A DNA stretch of 60,000 nt from Cryptomeria japonica. Lineage: Eukaryota; Streptophyta; Pinopsida; Cupressales; Cupressaceae. The notes below the pieces were generated by a model. It worked only from the letters and a program-made list of their open reading frames with translations. It searched no databases and was not told the origin of the DNA. The number at the start of each line of letters is the position of its first letter. Within the stretch, counting starts at the first letter, position 1. The stretch covers positions 671,984,852 to 672,044,851 of the forward strand of contig NC_081412.1 of NCBI RefSeq assembly GCF_030272615.1, written 5' to 3'. This document shows, one piece after another, positions 43,599 to 54,600 of this stretch. Position numbers and translations under genes: made by a program.

Positions 43599-45138
43599 TG
43601 ATAGTTTTGATACTTAATATAAGTACAGATCCAATAGCAAAAAAGATGAGAGGGGGGGAGGGTGAATCATAGAAAATTAATCATTTATAAAAACATCAGA
43701 TTCAACTTCGGTAACATATATATTGGTCATATAACCAAACACTATCAAACATGCAAACTCAAAAGCATATGAACAATATAAACCTCATAACACTAGATTT
43801 AACATGGAAACCCAAATAGGGAAAAACCATTGTGGGATTTCGGACCCACCAAGAAATATACTCTTCTAGAGTATGCTCGGTTAAAAGCAAATCCTATTAA
43901 AGATTACAAACACATTGCTAGATGTGACCCGGTTAAGGGATTTCCCTCAGATCTATTAGGATCTTCACTTTGTTAGAAGTGACCTTGTCAAAGGATTTCA
44001 AACACTCAATCAGAATGTTACCTTGCTAGAGGATTTACATATAAGACTGTTAAGTCCACTCAGTTAAGAGATTTTTTGTCACTTTCACAAAATAAGAGTA
44101 ATAAAAATCTATCTGCAACTTCACATCTAAAATGCTAAAGAAGCTTCCTATTTGTTCAATATAATCTAGACATAGAACTAATCTTTTCTATCTGCTAGGC
44201 ATCTATACTCTGTTATTCTAACAGGTATTCAAGCTTCTGTGCTTAGTGATCACTATGTAGCATCCCTATGCATACACTTGCATGCATACATTGTTTATCA
44301 ACAGTTTCCTATTTATAAACAATCTTCTAACCACTTAATCTCATTGATCACATTTCCCATGATCAATCATAGCCATTAGATCTTCAATCTTGTCTAGGTT
44401 CAATGTATCTTTCAATCTAAAAATGTTTTACCCCACCTTGGAACTTGCATTGTCACCTTGAAACTTGCGTTAGGGTATTGCAGTTCAATCTGAGTTGTAG
44501 ATCTTTATGCCGACTTTCAATTGCCTTAGATTCATTAGAAAACTTCATCCACAACTTACCAATCATTGATCTGCTCCAGCTCATCAACTTCTTTCATTAA
44601 ATATCACATGTAAACATTTAATGCATTATGTTATAGCTCGGTTGTAACTTGGTAAATACTAAACTTCACTTGGTAGACATTATGCCTTCATTAACTGATA
44701 GCAATAACCTTAGGGTTTACTGACTAGGTTCCTTAGGGTTTACCAACTAGGTTCTTTGCTCGATAATATAGTATAGTATTAACCTTTACATTTTACAACA
44801 TATGTATGATGTTAAAACAATCTAAAACATCATGATCTCATCATTGTCTGACTCGGTAGTAGTTTCCCATTGAATACCTTATTCATCCCTTTATTCATCA
44901 TATTCTTTCCTGTGCCTTTTACCAACTTCTTTATAATCTTCATATCATGCTTCTCAAGATATGGCAACATCATACTGAATTAGAAAATCAATTTCTTGAC
45001 ATCAATGACAAAATAATAATATCAAGATAGTAAAACATCTTTAATTAGTTATGTCCATAATCATCAACAACCTTCTCAATATCCTTATTGAAATGTCAAC
45101 AATCTTTTATTGTCTGTTATACTGTAATATTGTCAACA
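43599..45138 (-). repeat. Copia B 3' LTR
   Basis: 1540 bp, tgttgac to ctatca on the minus strand, homologous to the Copia A LTRs throughout. It has two telo-box units and the U5 tandem units. Confidence 0.92.
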
Positions 45139-45150
45139 ATCTCCCCCTTT
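45139..45150 (-). other. Copia B polypurine tract
   Basis: On the minus strand aaagggggagat directly precedes the LTR start tgttgac, identical to Copia A. Confidence 0.88.
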
Positions 45151-45610
45151 GGCATTGATGGCAAAACCAATTGATTTGACCTTTAAAAGATTCGGATTGC
45201 TGTGATTCTAAAATGATGAAATGCTCTCCCCATACATTAGACTTCTCTTCTGTTTTCAGCTTTATTTCAATCGGTAGTCTTCTCTCAGTTTTCTCCCATA
45301 AATTTGTCTTCTCCCCCTTGGTAGGTCTTCTCCCCCTTGATAGGTCTTCTCCCCCTTTGACAACAATGCCAAAAAGAAAAGAACTAAAACATAATTTATT
45401 TCTGTAAGAAGTTATTTCCCGCTGTTGTGTATCAACTGAGTCTCGGTCAAAGCATTTGTCTTCAATTCCTATTCCTTGTAATATTCTCTGTATTATTCCA
45501 GTATTAATTCCAGTACACTTTTAGAAAACATTCTAAAGTGTATAACTCCAGCATCAACTCCCAAAAGATATTCAATAGAGTCATCGAATTGATGCTTTCA
45601 CCAAACTTGG
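45151..45610 (-). other. Copia B 3' untranslated region
   Basis: No envelope-like frame. At about 45309-45360 three pyrimidine blocks (ttctcccccttg type) repeat in tandem, as in Copia A. Confidence 0.6.
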
Positions 45611-46172
45611 TCAGTGAATAGAAGATAGGGGTAGGACCCCTAACTTACTTCTAAGATATTCAAAAGTGTCCTTTGGAAGTGGCTTGGTGAAGATATCTGC
45701 TATTTGCTCCTTTGTGCTAACATATTCCAACACCACTTTCTTCTCTTGAGCTTCTTCTCTAAGATAATGATATTTGATAGATATTTGCTTTGTCTTAGAG
45801 TGCATAATAGGATTCTTTGAAATATTAATGGCACTAGTTTTATCATAGAATATAGTTATAGGCTCGGTAACTTTCTCATTTATACCTTCCAATAGTTGTT
45901 TGATCCATGCTATATTGGTGCAATTCAGTGCTGCAGCAACATATTCAGCTTCTGTTGTTGACTAAGAAACACATCCTTGTTTCTTGCTAAGCCAACTCAC
46001 TAGTCTTTCTCCTAAAAAGAAATCTCCTCCACTTGTGCTTTTCCTGTCATCAATATTGCCTACCCAATCAGCATCAGTATAAACTTTTAAATCAAAATCA
46101 TTTCCTTTCTGATATACTAAGCCATAATCTTTAGTGCCTTTTAAGTATCTGAAAATTCTTTTGATTGTCGTC
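45611..46172 (-). pseudogene. Copia B RNase H
   Basis: Two in-frame pieces: 46172-45962 ([36 protein letters not shown]) and 45892-45611 ([38 protein letters not shown]). Element N enters right at the 5' end; removing N and six bases restores the frame with RT. Confidence 0.87.
46167..46172. repeat. target-site duplication gtcgtc, left copy (element N)
   Basis: gtcgtc precedes N and recurs at 53738-53743. Six bases (not the usual five) must be removed for Copia B to align with Copia A and keep frame. A five-base duplication plus one extra base at the LTR end cannot be excluded. Confidence 0.85.
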
Positions 46173-46242
46173 TGTTGGAATAATGATATATTTGTCATTA
46201 GTGAATACACTTAGTGAAAACACTTATTCGATTTTGAATGGT

Positions 46243-46540
46243 TACCGAGCTCATCACTCAGTCTACAGCCTATACCGAGCATTCAGTAAAGCTCACCGAT
46301 TAAACAGTTCAAACCAAGCATATGAGACAAACAACAGTTACCGAGAAGTCAGTTCTCACCGAGTCACCAGTGGTTACCGAGTGACACTATATCTACCGAG
46401 TCACCACAGCTACCGAGTTCCAAGCTACACTTCGGGACTAGTATGGACCGAGCTTCTACTCTTACCGAGAGCATGATGATGCCAAGTACTGTAGTGGACA
46501 CCGTGTATCAGAAGATCACCGAGCCAGCTTGAGGAACCGA
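46243..46540 (+). promoter_or_regulatory. cluster of accgag hexamers in N U3
   Basis: Eleven copies of accgag lie within about 300 bp, in several phases and all on the same strand, upstream of a TATA-like box. A twelfth is at about 46952. In the 3' LTR several copies are changed to actgag or accaag and some that are decayed here are intact, so the ancestral cluster was denser. An enhancer role is inferred. Confidence 0.6.
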
Positions 46541-46656
46541 GTATCTACCAACTCAGTAATATTTTGTTCACCTATGTAAGGCCGACTTAAGAATGATTTT
46601 ATGTTATTAATTTGTATGAGGCTGACTTTATGAAATGTAAATGTAATTATGGACGG

Positions 46657-46665
46657 TATATATAT
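46657..46665 (+). promoter_or_regulatory. TATA-like box of element N
   Basis: tatatatat downstream of the accgag cluster; repeated at 53058-53066 in the 3' LTR. A candidate promoter core; the start site is not visible. Confidence 0.5.
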
Positions 46666-46900
46666 GTGATGTATTATACCATCTGTAAGAAGTATGAAAA
46701 ATGTAAGATGTATAGATATGCGAAATTAGAAAGAGCAGAGCAGAAACTGCATTAAGGCAGCAGACCAGAACATTTTCGCAGAGTCAGAAAAGGAGCAGAA
46801 TCAACATATCTATCTTAGAAGGAGATCAATACTCAAAGGATCTTATCAGCAATAAAGTTGTAAGTCAAGATCTACTGTTTCATCCTAACAGTTGAATCAG

Positions 46901-47020
46901 TTTGTAAATCCTTTTACCGGGTAGACTTAACAGTCTTTTGTAAATCTCTTAACCGAGTGCATACTTCATTGTATGTTTGTAAATCCTCTAACAAGGTGGA
47001 CCTAGCAGTCCAAATTTGCT
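46901..47020 (+). repeat. three U5 tandem units in element N
   Basis: Units starting tttgtaaatc at 46901, 46937 and 46976 (36- and 39-bp steps), each followed by a taccggg, aaccgag or acaaggt block and, in two, agcagtc or aacagtc. Read in reverse these match the U5 units of Copia A/B. Confidence 0.65.
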
Positions 47021-47320
47021 TCTAACAGGGTAGATCATCAGAAGTGATCATTGTAAGCCTTAACCGGCCAACTTTTACTGCAGTACCAAAGTTTTGTGGG
47101 TACCATCCCCACCCCAGTTTTACTTTCTATTTGGAAGGTTTCTGGGTCACCAAATCATTGTGTTATGTGTTGTGAATGATTATATTTTCATTCATGCAGT
47201 AGATTAAATGAATGAATGGTTTAATATATGCAAGTGCAGAAATGAATTAAAAGTTTTAAGAGTTACTGATTCACCCCTCCCCTCTCAGTAACTTGGTTAG
47301 TCCTGAATATTTTCAACAAT

Positions 47321-47332
47321 TGGTATCAGAGC
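47321..47332 (+). other. Element N primer-binding site (Met-tRNA type)
   Basis: TGGTATCAGAGC two bases after the 5' LTR; same as Copia A and D. Confidence 0.94.
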
Positions 47333-47382
47333 ATTGTGGTTCTCAGAGTAAAAGTTTGACAGCTTGAGAAAAGATCAAGACA

Positions 47383-48547
47383 ATGGAGATATTCAGACTT
47401 GACAAAGCTATTGAGAATGAAAAGCTAGATCTGGAAATGGCCATAGCACAACTCAAAGAAGCAAGAGAACATCTTTCCCAATCCCTAAAAAGAAGAAAGG
47501 AACTAGCAAAAGAAATAAATGATCATGAGTATGTTGAAACAAAAATTGAAGATCTCTTTCCTACAAGTAGTTCAAATGAAGTAGATGAAGCAAACAATGC
47601 AATCAAAGAACTCCGAGAAAAAAATGGATTACTGCAAAAAGAAGTAAGGATGCTAAGAAGAGAACAGGAAATTTAGTCTGCAAGATTTTGTGAAATCTTG
47701 GAACAAAGGAATAAAATGCAAAATGAAATAGAAAGGAAGAAACAATGAAATTGTACAGCATGAAGATCTCACCGAGCAACTCTCCAATGCAAATGAAGAG
47801 ATCAGAATTCTCAAAGAACAGAATGAAAGTTTGAAAAATGAGCTAGATATTCAAAAGCAAGCAAATGAAAGGATGATGAAATCTCAAACAGACTTGGATC
47901 AATTAAATGAGCAAAATCTTCACAAACAAAAAGGTAAAGCTGGTCTTGGTCACAATGAAGAAGGTGAATCTTCCGAGAAAGGTAGCCAAAGAAATCAAAG
48001 ACCTACATGCAATTACTGTGGTAAGACAAGTCACACATCAAACAAATGTTGGAGCAATGGAAAGACAAGATTCAAAGGCAAATGCTACAGCTGTAATCAG
48101 CATGGTCACAAGGCTAGTGAATGCAAGGAGAAACCAAAATTTGAAGGCAAATTTCACAAATGCAAGAAACAAGGTCACAAGGCATCAGAATGTAGAACAA
48201 AGACATTCACTCCAGCAGAACAAATTGTCAAAGAAATATTTGGTTGGGATTACAATACCTGGTGCAGATGTCATTATTGTGGAGAATATGGACACATTGG
48301 GATGAATTGTACAAGGCATCATCTAAGGAAGAAAGATACAACCGTAAGATGTTATACATGCATTGAACTCGGACATATAGCCAAGAACTACATGAACACA
48401 AAGAAGGTTGAAGATGAAAAGAAAGCTAAAGCTGACAACATTCGGAAACAGATGAGACAGCAGTGGGTTCCTAAATCTACCGAGCAGGATAATTCAAGCA
48501 ATGGTCCTGTCACTCAAGAATTGGGTGACCCCACCATTACAAATTAG
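47383..48547 (+). pseudogene. Element N coiled-coil, zinc-knuckle protein (gag-like)
   Basis: It starts at the first ATG, 50 bp after the primer site. The first ~150 residues are a Lys/Glu/Leu-rich coiled coil (LEMAIAQLKEAREHLSQSL; ANEEIRILKEQNESL), interrupted by a TAG at 47674-47676 and a frameshift near 47745. Then come five CCHC-type knuckles: CNYCGKTSHTSNKC, CYSCNQHGHKASEC, one lacking its first Cys (FHKCKKQGHKASEC), CHYCGEYGHIGMNC and one lacking its last (CYTCIELGHIAKNY). The UBN2 capsid-like domain of Copia A/B gag is missing. It would bind element RNA; particle assembly would have to come from a helper (inferred). Confidence 0.8.
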
Positions 48548-48951
48548 ATCCATTAAAGAAGATAAGGAACTGCATCTTCAAAGCCTTACCATAAGCAGTT
48601 CCAAAATACAAAAGCATAATCGATGAAATCAGTATTTCCGATACATACAGAAAAGTCACTTACCGAGTTGAATGTTATCGAGCATGGTAAAACTGCAGAC
48701 CTTACCGAGTTAGGTCAGACATAAGAACACCGAGTTAGGTCAGTCTTATCGAGCAATCGCTAAAGTCATTAAGTCATCTCACCTACCCACTTATCAAGCA
48801 TTAATGACAGAATTTTAATAAAAAGGGCAAAATCGACTTCATTCTTCACCACGTTATTCAGCATTCGAAGAGCTTAGGTTTTCAAAGTGCTTAAGGAGAT
48901 TTAAGACGAATTTGCAGCGAAGGATCTAAAAAGAACTCATTCCATTCAGCA
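48548..48951 (+). other. Element N spacer between its two frames
   Basis: 404 bp, no frame. It holds a second small set of accgag copies (about 48663, 48700, 48730), two followed by ttaggtcag, plus atcgag variants. It could be a second promoter or leader for the downstream frame (speculative). Confidence 0.45.
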
Positions 48952-51900
48952 ATGACTTCCACTAGCACCACCAGCAGGAGCAAGGCGAAGAAGACTTCCA
49001 ATATGTTAGTGAAAGGAGTTGAATGGACAACGCCGAACTTCAAACTCGTTCCAGCGATCGCAGAATCACTCGACCCAAGTGGAGCACAATCCAGAATTCC
49101 TTCCAAGGTACTTCTTATCAATGACATTCGTACTCATTTCAAATGCACTATTCAGGAGTTAGGGACTTTAGAAATGGACAATGCCCTAAGTCAGCTATGT
49201 GTTGACAAAACCCTAAAACCCGAGCATAGACATTTGGAAATCAAAGGTTTGACCCATATCCCACACCTACCAAGAAACTTTCAAGTAAAATGGATTAGGT
49301 ATGTATTGAGCCATGTACATGATGGACAACTATGGTTAGATCAACCTATCTTAATAACAAAGAAGATGATTCATAGAATCACAGGTTTACCGATGTCAGA
49401 CAAAGCAAAATCCACCAAAACCCTAGGTCGGGACGAACTGCAGGAGTTAACTCTTGCCGAGTGGGATGGCAGAGGATTGAAAATTAACAATGTATCTGAT
49501 GTTGAACTTAAATTTGGTATTATTATCATTGCATATAATCTGTATAGTTCCAGTAGGCTAAATAGTGTGGCATGTGAGGCAGTAGACCTTGCCTACAAGG
49601 TAGTAAAGAAGAACATGGATTTTGACCTAGCAGAGGTTTTACTAACACAATTCAACAAGAACATGGACAGTATAAGGACATCAAAGAATAATCCATGCAA
49701 ATTTGGTTCTTTGTTGATTTGCATATTTTTCTATGTACAAAACTTTTTCCCTTCTAAAGGCACAGTAGTATGGAGGAAGGATACTCCAATTTTGTATCAG
49801 ATAAATGAGTTTATAGCAGAAATAGGTCAGAATTTTGAGACAGTAATGGATAATTATTTTGAAGAATTCAAGGACAAAATGAACAATAGGTTCAGGATTC
49901 CTCCTAAGTTGGTAAAAGATTACAAGGATGATATATGCTTCATGGTAGACTGTGATAAAGTTTACATCCAGGTAGCCATACCCCGAGTGGCATGGGTAAA
50001 ACCATTGCCCTATGAAATTAACATAGATGAAGCAAGGGATATAATAGAAGCCCTGATAAATGAACCAGCCATTCCCAACACCCCTGCATTTGGCACTTAT
50101 GATGAGGCCAAAGCCAGAATTGAGCTTGAAATCAAGCTTCCAAAGGCCATCACCAGTACCAAGAGAAAGGCAGCTAAAGAAACAAAAGAAACAGAAGAGG
50201 AATCAGAAGAGGAAGCAGAAACACCAAAGAAGAAAGGCAAAGTAGTAATCACCAAGCCCAAACCTAAAACTGCAGTGTTCACAAGGAGAACCAGGAAAGG
50301 GCAGAAAGAAAGTATAGTTGTATTCAGGAAACCCCCTCCTACCTTCAAAGAAAAACTAAAACAGTTGGAACAAGGATCTGGCATGTCTAACTTCAAGGCA
50401 CTGAAGTATGAAAGCAGATCAGATGCAGAAAAGATGCAGATCGAGGAGCTTTTACTGAACAAAATGGGTAAATGGAAATATACCCCAGATGATATCAGTT
50501 CTCAAATTCCAAATGAGCTTCTAGTCAAGATTAGACCAAGATGGACTTCAGCAGTGCAAACTGTCAAAGACATTTATGCACAATCCTTAAAATAGTTGTT
50601 ACCGAACCTGACATATAAAGAAGTAAAAGAGGCATTAAAGAAGAATGAACACCAAATGACACTTAGGTTTCATACCTTCTTAGTTCTCTCCAAGCAGATA
50701 GAAGCAATAGTAAATAATGCCACAATTGTGTGGAAAAGGATATATAATCTGCCAATGCCATCTGACCCCACGGTAACAATTGAGGGTGATAAAGATGATG
50801 AAGAGGATGAAGAGAAGAAGGAAGAAGAAGAAGCAGCTGAGGAAGAAGGTGACACGGTAATAATAGATGATGAAGAAGGTGACATGGTAATAATAGGTGA
50901 TGAAGAAGATGATCCTGAATAGGTAGCAGCAGAAGTCATTGCATCTCTTCCTCACTCACCTCAGAAAGGCGTTGCATCATCAGCTTCAGCCAGCAGGATT
51001 GTGAGCACAGTAGCTACATCTATTGCTCAATCCTTGCCAATCACCTCTCAGCTCCAGACCCCAACAGTTACCTCATCCACCGAGCTGCAGAGCATGTCAT
51101 TATCTACCGGGATGCAGAGTGTTGCCTCTACCGAACAACAAGTGACTTCTTCATTCACCGAGATCACAACTTCTCCTGCAGCATGTATAGTAAGTTTTGC
51201 AACCTCTCCAGTTTTGACACATTCTTTAGTACAAATGATCACACCAATCAACACTCCTGTATGTACATCAATTTTGGGAATAGTCGGTACATCCATGAGT
51301 CTTCCTCTAGTAAATCCCATTCCAGTTATAACAGCTACTCCAACCTTATCAACCATTGTAACTATATCAAAAGATAAGGAAGTAAGCACAGAAGTAATAC
51401 AAAAGACACCTTTAAAACTTCTACTTACCGGCAAGGCTATAGAGGATGATATAGATCTGGATAAAGAGATTGTCATTCCACAAATAGACCTCAATACTAC
51501 ATCAATTGATGAAATGAGATTGATCAGCCAGTTGTTAGAATAGAAAGCAAAACAAAAACAACTAAGAAGTGAGAGAGACAGGGAATTCAACATCATAAAC
51601 GGTGCAAAGACCATTCTCACAGATGCCTTAGGTATAAAAGTTGATCCCTCTCAACACATTTTGCTACAACTCGAAGAGGCTGTGAATAGATTCAATGAGG
51701 ACTCATCAGGAGAAGAGAAACTGATAGAAAGAACTGAGAAGAAATTTGATAACAAGGTGCTTGAGCACATTGCTCAGCAGATAGCAATAAAACAAGTTGA
51801 ATTTACCACTATTTTGGCCAAGTTAGAAAATTCTTTTAATAATGTAACTTCATTTTTTGCAAAGTTATGTGATGTTACCGAGTTCACAAAAGGAATCAGA

Positions 51901-52296
51901 GATCAACTGAAGAAAATTGATGATGATCTGAAAGCAAGTGCACAACAGTTGCAGCTTGACCCCAGCTCAAGCTCAACTCACCATTCAAACATCAGATTCC
52001 TATTAGATAAGCAATCAGAATTGCTCAGGGAAGATGCAAGGATCCGGTCTACATTGTTAGATATTCAGAATATGATCCTCCCTAACATGGATACAATGCA
52101 GAAACACATTACACATTCCAAAACATTGATCCATGATAACATTTTTTCAGTTGCAGAGCATGTAATTGAACTTTCAGCCAAAGTTCAAGTTGCATTGTCT
52201 ATTTGCACAATTTTGCAAGAAAATTGGGATAAGACCTTGGCTCATATCAAACAAGTACACTCAGAGTTTATCTCACACTTTAATATTTCTATTTGA
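48952..52296 (+). pseudogene. Element N long frame of unknown function (1114 codons, three TAG)
   Basis: A single frame from ATG 48952 to TGA 52294 is interrupted only by TAG at codons 548, 657 and 864. I do not recognise a family. Residues 1-360 look like a folded domain with regular hydrophobic and Trp positions (VKWIRYVLSHVHDGQLWL, ITKKMIHRITGLP, KFGIIIIAYNLYSSS, FGSLLICIFFYVQNFF). About 400-470 is Lys/Glu-rich with basic clusters (possible nuclear signal), about 605-656 is strongly acidic, about 684-810 is Ser/Thr-rich, and from 904 on lies a coiled coil. No polymerase or integrase motif is present. A coiled-coil end recalls SIRE envelope-like proteins, but there is no clear signal peptide or membrane span. 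The open 547-codon first part (48952-50595) may still be expressed. Confidence 0.7.
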
Positions 52297-52573
52297 GTTA
52301 TCTATTCTTTGGCATTATTGTCAAAAAGGGGGAGAATATGGAACATATTATTAGAGACAAAGGGAGAATGATTAAGGGAGAATGTAAATAACAATTGGTA
52401 TAGAGATAAGTGTATAGAATCATATGTATATTCTATGGGGGAGTTATGTACAGTGAGATATACAGGTATATACAGCAATCTACAATTGGTATCAATTTTG
52501 AAGAATCAAGTCAGCATGACAGATTCATTTTTGTCTCATAAGTGTTTTTGTCACTAATGCCAAAGGGGGAGAT
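52297..52573 (+). other. Element N 3' untranslated region and purine tract
   Basis: The purine tract (aaagggggagat, 52562-52573) directly precedes the 3' LTR. A second copy of the same kind lies at about 52310-52335 (ttggcattattgtcaaaaag followed by ggggag), homologous to blocks in the 3' regions of Copia A and B. Confidence 0.8.
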
Positions 52574-53737
52574 TGTTGGAATAATGATATATTTGTCATT
52601 AGTGAATACACTTAGTGAAAACACTTATTCGATTTTGAATGGTTACTGAGCTCATCACTCAGTCTACAGCCTATACCGAGCATTCAGTAAAGCTCACCGA
52701 TTAAACAGTTCAAACCGAGCATATGAGACAAACAGCAGTTACCGAGAAGTCAGTTCTCACCGAGTCACCAGTGGTTACCGAGTGACACTATATCTACCAA
52801 GTCACCACAGCTACCGAGTTCCAAGCTACACTTCGGGACTAGTATGGACCGAGCTTCTACTCTTACCGAGAGCATGACGATGCCGAGTACTGTAGTGGAC
52901 GCCGTGTATCAGAAGATCACCGAGCCAGCTTGAGAAACCGAGTATCTACCGACTCAGTAATATTTTGTTCACCTATGTAAGGCCGACTTAAGAATGAGTT
53001 TATGTTATTAATTTGTATGAGGCCGACTTTATGAAATGTAAATGTAATTATGGACGGTATATATATGTGATGTATTATACCATCTGTAAGAAGTATGAAA
53101 AATGTAAGAAGTATAAAAAATGTAAGATGTATGGATATGCGAAATTAGAAAGAGCAGAGCAGAAACTACATTAAGGCAGCAGACCAGAACATTTTCGCAG
53201 AGTCAGAAAAGGAGCAGAATCGACATATCTATCTCAGAAGGAGATCAATACTCAAAGGATCTTATCAGCAATAAAGTTGTAAGTCAAGATCTACTATTTC
53301 ATCCTAACAGTTGAATCAGTTTGTAAATCCTTTTACCGGGTAGACTTAACAGTCTTTTGTAAATCTCTTAACCGAGTGCATACTTCATTGTATGTTTGTA
53401 AATCCTCTAACAAGGTGGACCTAGCAGTCCAAATTTGCTTCTAACAGGGCAGATCATCAGAAGTGATCATTGTAAGCCTTAACCGGCCAACTTTTACTGC
53501 AGTATCAAAGTTTTGTGGGTACCATCCCCACCCCAGTTTTACTTTCTATTTGGAAGGTTTCTGGGTCACCAAATCGTTGTGTTATGTGTTGTGAATGATT
53601 ATATTTTCATGCATGCAGTAGATTAAATGAATGAATGGTTTAATATATGCAATTGCAGAAATGAATTAAAATTTTTAAGAGTTACTGATTCACCCCTCCC
53701 CTCTCAGTAACTTGGTTAGTCCTGAATATTTTCAACA
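52574..53737 (+). repeat. Element N 3' LTR
   Basis: 1164 bp, same ends as the 5' LTR. I counted about 20 substitutions against it, most of them transitions and many at CpG, plus an 18-bp tandem duplication near 53100-53135. Confidence 0.94.
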
Positions 53738-53743
53738 GTCGTC
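53738..53743. repeat. target-site duplication gtcgtc, right copy (element N)
   Basis: Identical to 46167-46172; Copia B pol resumes here. Confidence 0.85.
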
Positions 53744-54392
53744 ATGTGTGTTTTCTTAGGATCTACAGAGAATCTTGCAACTATACCTACTGCATGTGCT
53801 ATGTTTGGTCTGCTGTGAACAACGTATTGTAGTTTTCCAATCATGGATTGGTAGTTTGTCTCATCAATAGATGCAGATTCATCATTCTTTCATAATTTAC
53901 AGTTGGTAGTCATAGGAGTCCTTACTAGTTTTGAATCCTTCATTCCAAATTTCTTCAAGATTTCCTTTATGTACTTGGATTGAGTAATGAAAATCTCATT
54001 TTTCATTTGCAGTATCTGTAAACCTATAAAATACTTTATCTCACCAATTAATGACATCTCAAATTCTTTTTTCATTTCATTTCCAAAGTTCTTGCATAAA
54101 GAGTCATTTCCACAAAATATAATATCATCAACAAATATGGCTGAGATTAGTATTCCATTTTCATCATTCTTTATGTACATGTTGCTATTCTCACTTGTCC
54201 CTATAAAACCAATCTTAATTAAATAAGAGTGCAATATTTCATACCATGCTCTTGGTGCTTGCTTCAAACCATATAAAGCTTTGTTCAACTTACATACCTA
54301 ATCTTTGTTATTGTCTTCAACAAATCCTTCAGGTTATTCAATGAAAACTTCTTCTTCTAATATTCCATTTAGAAATGCAGATTTGACATCCA

Positions 54393-54600
54393 TTTGATAT
54401 ACCTTGAAATTCTTGTAAGTAGCATATGCCAACAATGTTCTTACTCCTTCAAGTCTAGCAACAGGTGCAAAAGTTTGACCATAATCAATTCCTTGAAATT
54501 TGATATACCTTGAAATTCTTGTAAGTAGCATATGCCAACAATGTTCTTACTCCTTCAAGTCTAGCAACAGGTGCAAAAGTTTGACCATAATCAATTCCTT
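54393..54600 (-). repeat. 106-bp tandem duplication in Copia B pol
   Basis: 102 bp at 54393-54494 recur at 54499-54600, separated by gaaa. It is absent from Copia A, so it arose in this copy or its recent lineage. 106 is not a multiple of 3 and accounts for the RT frame offset relative to integrase. Confidence 0.9.

Larger units (their letters stand above)
46173..47318 (+). repeat. Element N 5' LTR
   Basis: 1146 bp from tgttggaataatg to ttttcaaca. It contains the accgag cluster (46243-46540), a TATA-like box (46657-46665) and three U5 units (46901-47020). The 3' LTR is 18 bp longer through a small tandem duplication near 53100. Confidence 0.94.
46173..53737 (+). mobile_element. Element N: non-autonomous LTR retrotransposon with two non-pol ORFs
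   Basis: 7565 bp, plus strand. LTRs of 1146 and 1164 bp, perfect Met-type primer site, purine tract, apparent 6-bp target duplication. It codes for a coiled-coil/zinc-knuckle protein (47383-48547) and a second long frame (48952-52296). No protease, integrase, RT or RNase H is present in any frame, so it must be copied by another element. U5 tandem units, primer site and the purine-tract block are shared with Copia A/B. About 20 differences between its LTRs, mostly transitions, place it as fairly old. Confidence 0.9.

Noticed and set aside
46243-46540. accgag cluster as canonical drought/cold (DRE) sites
   Set aside because: The DRE core is RCCGAC; accgag differs at the last base, so no stress response can be claimed.
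46901-47020. CRISPR-like array
   Set aside because: Units are degenerate, spacers are not unique and the array lies inside a plant LTR.
47383-48547. integrated plant pararetrovirus because of coiled coil and zinc knuckles
   Set aside because: The region sits between matched LTRs with primer site, purine tract and target duplication, and has no RT or movement protein.
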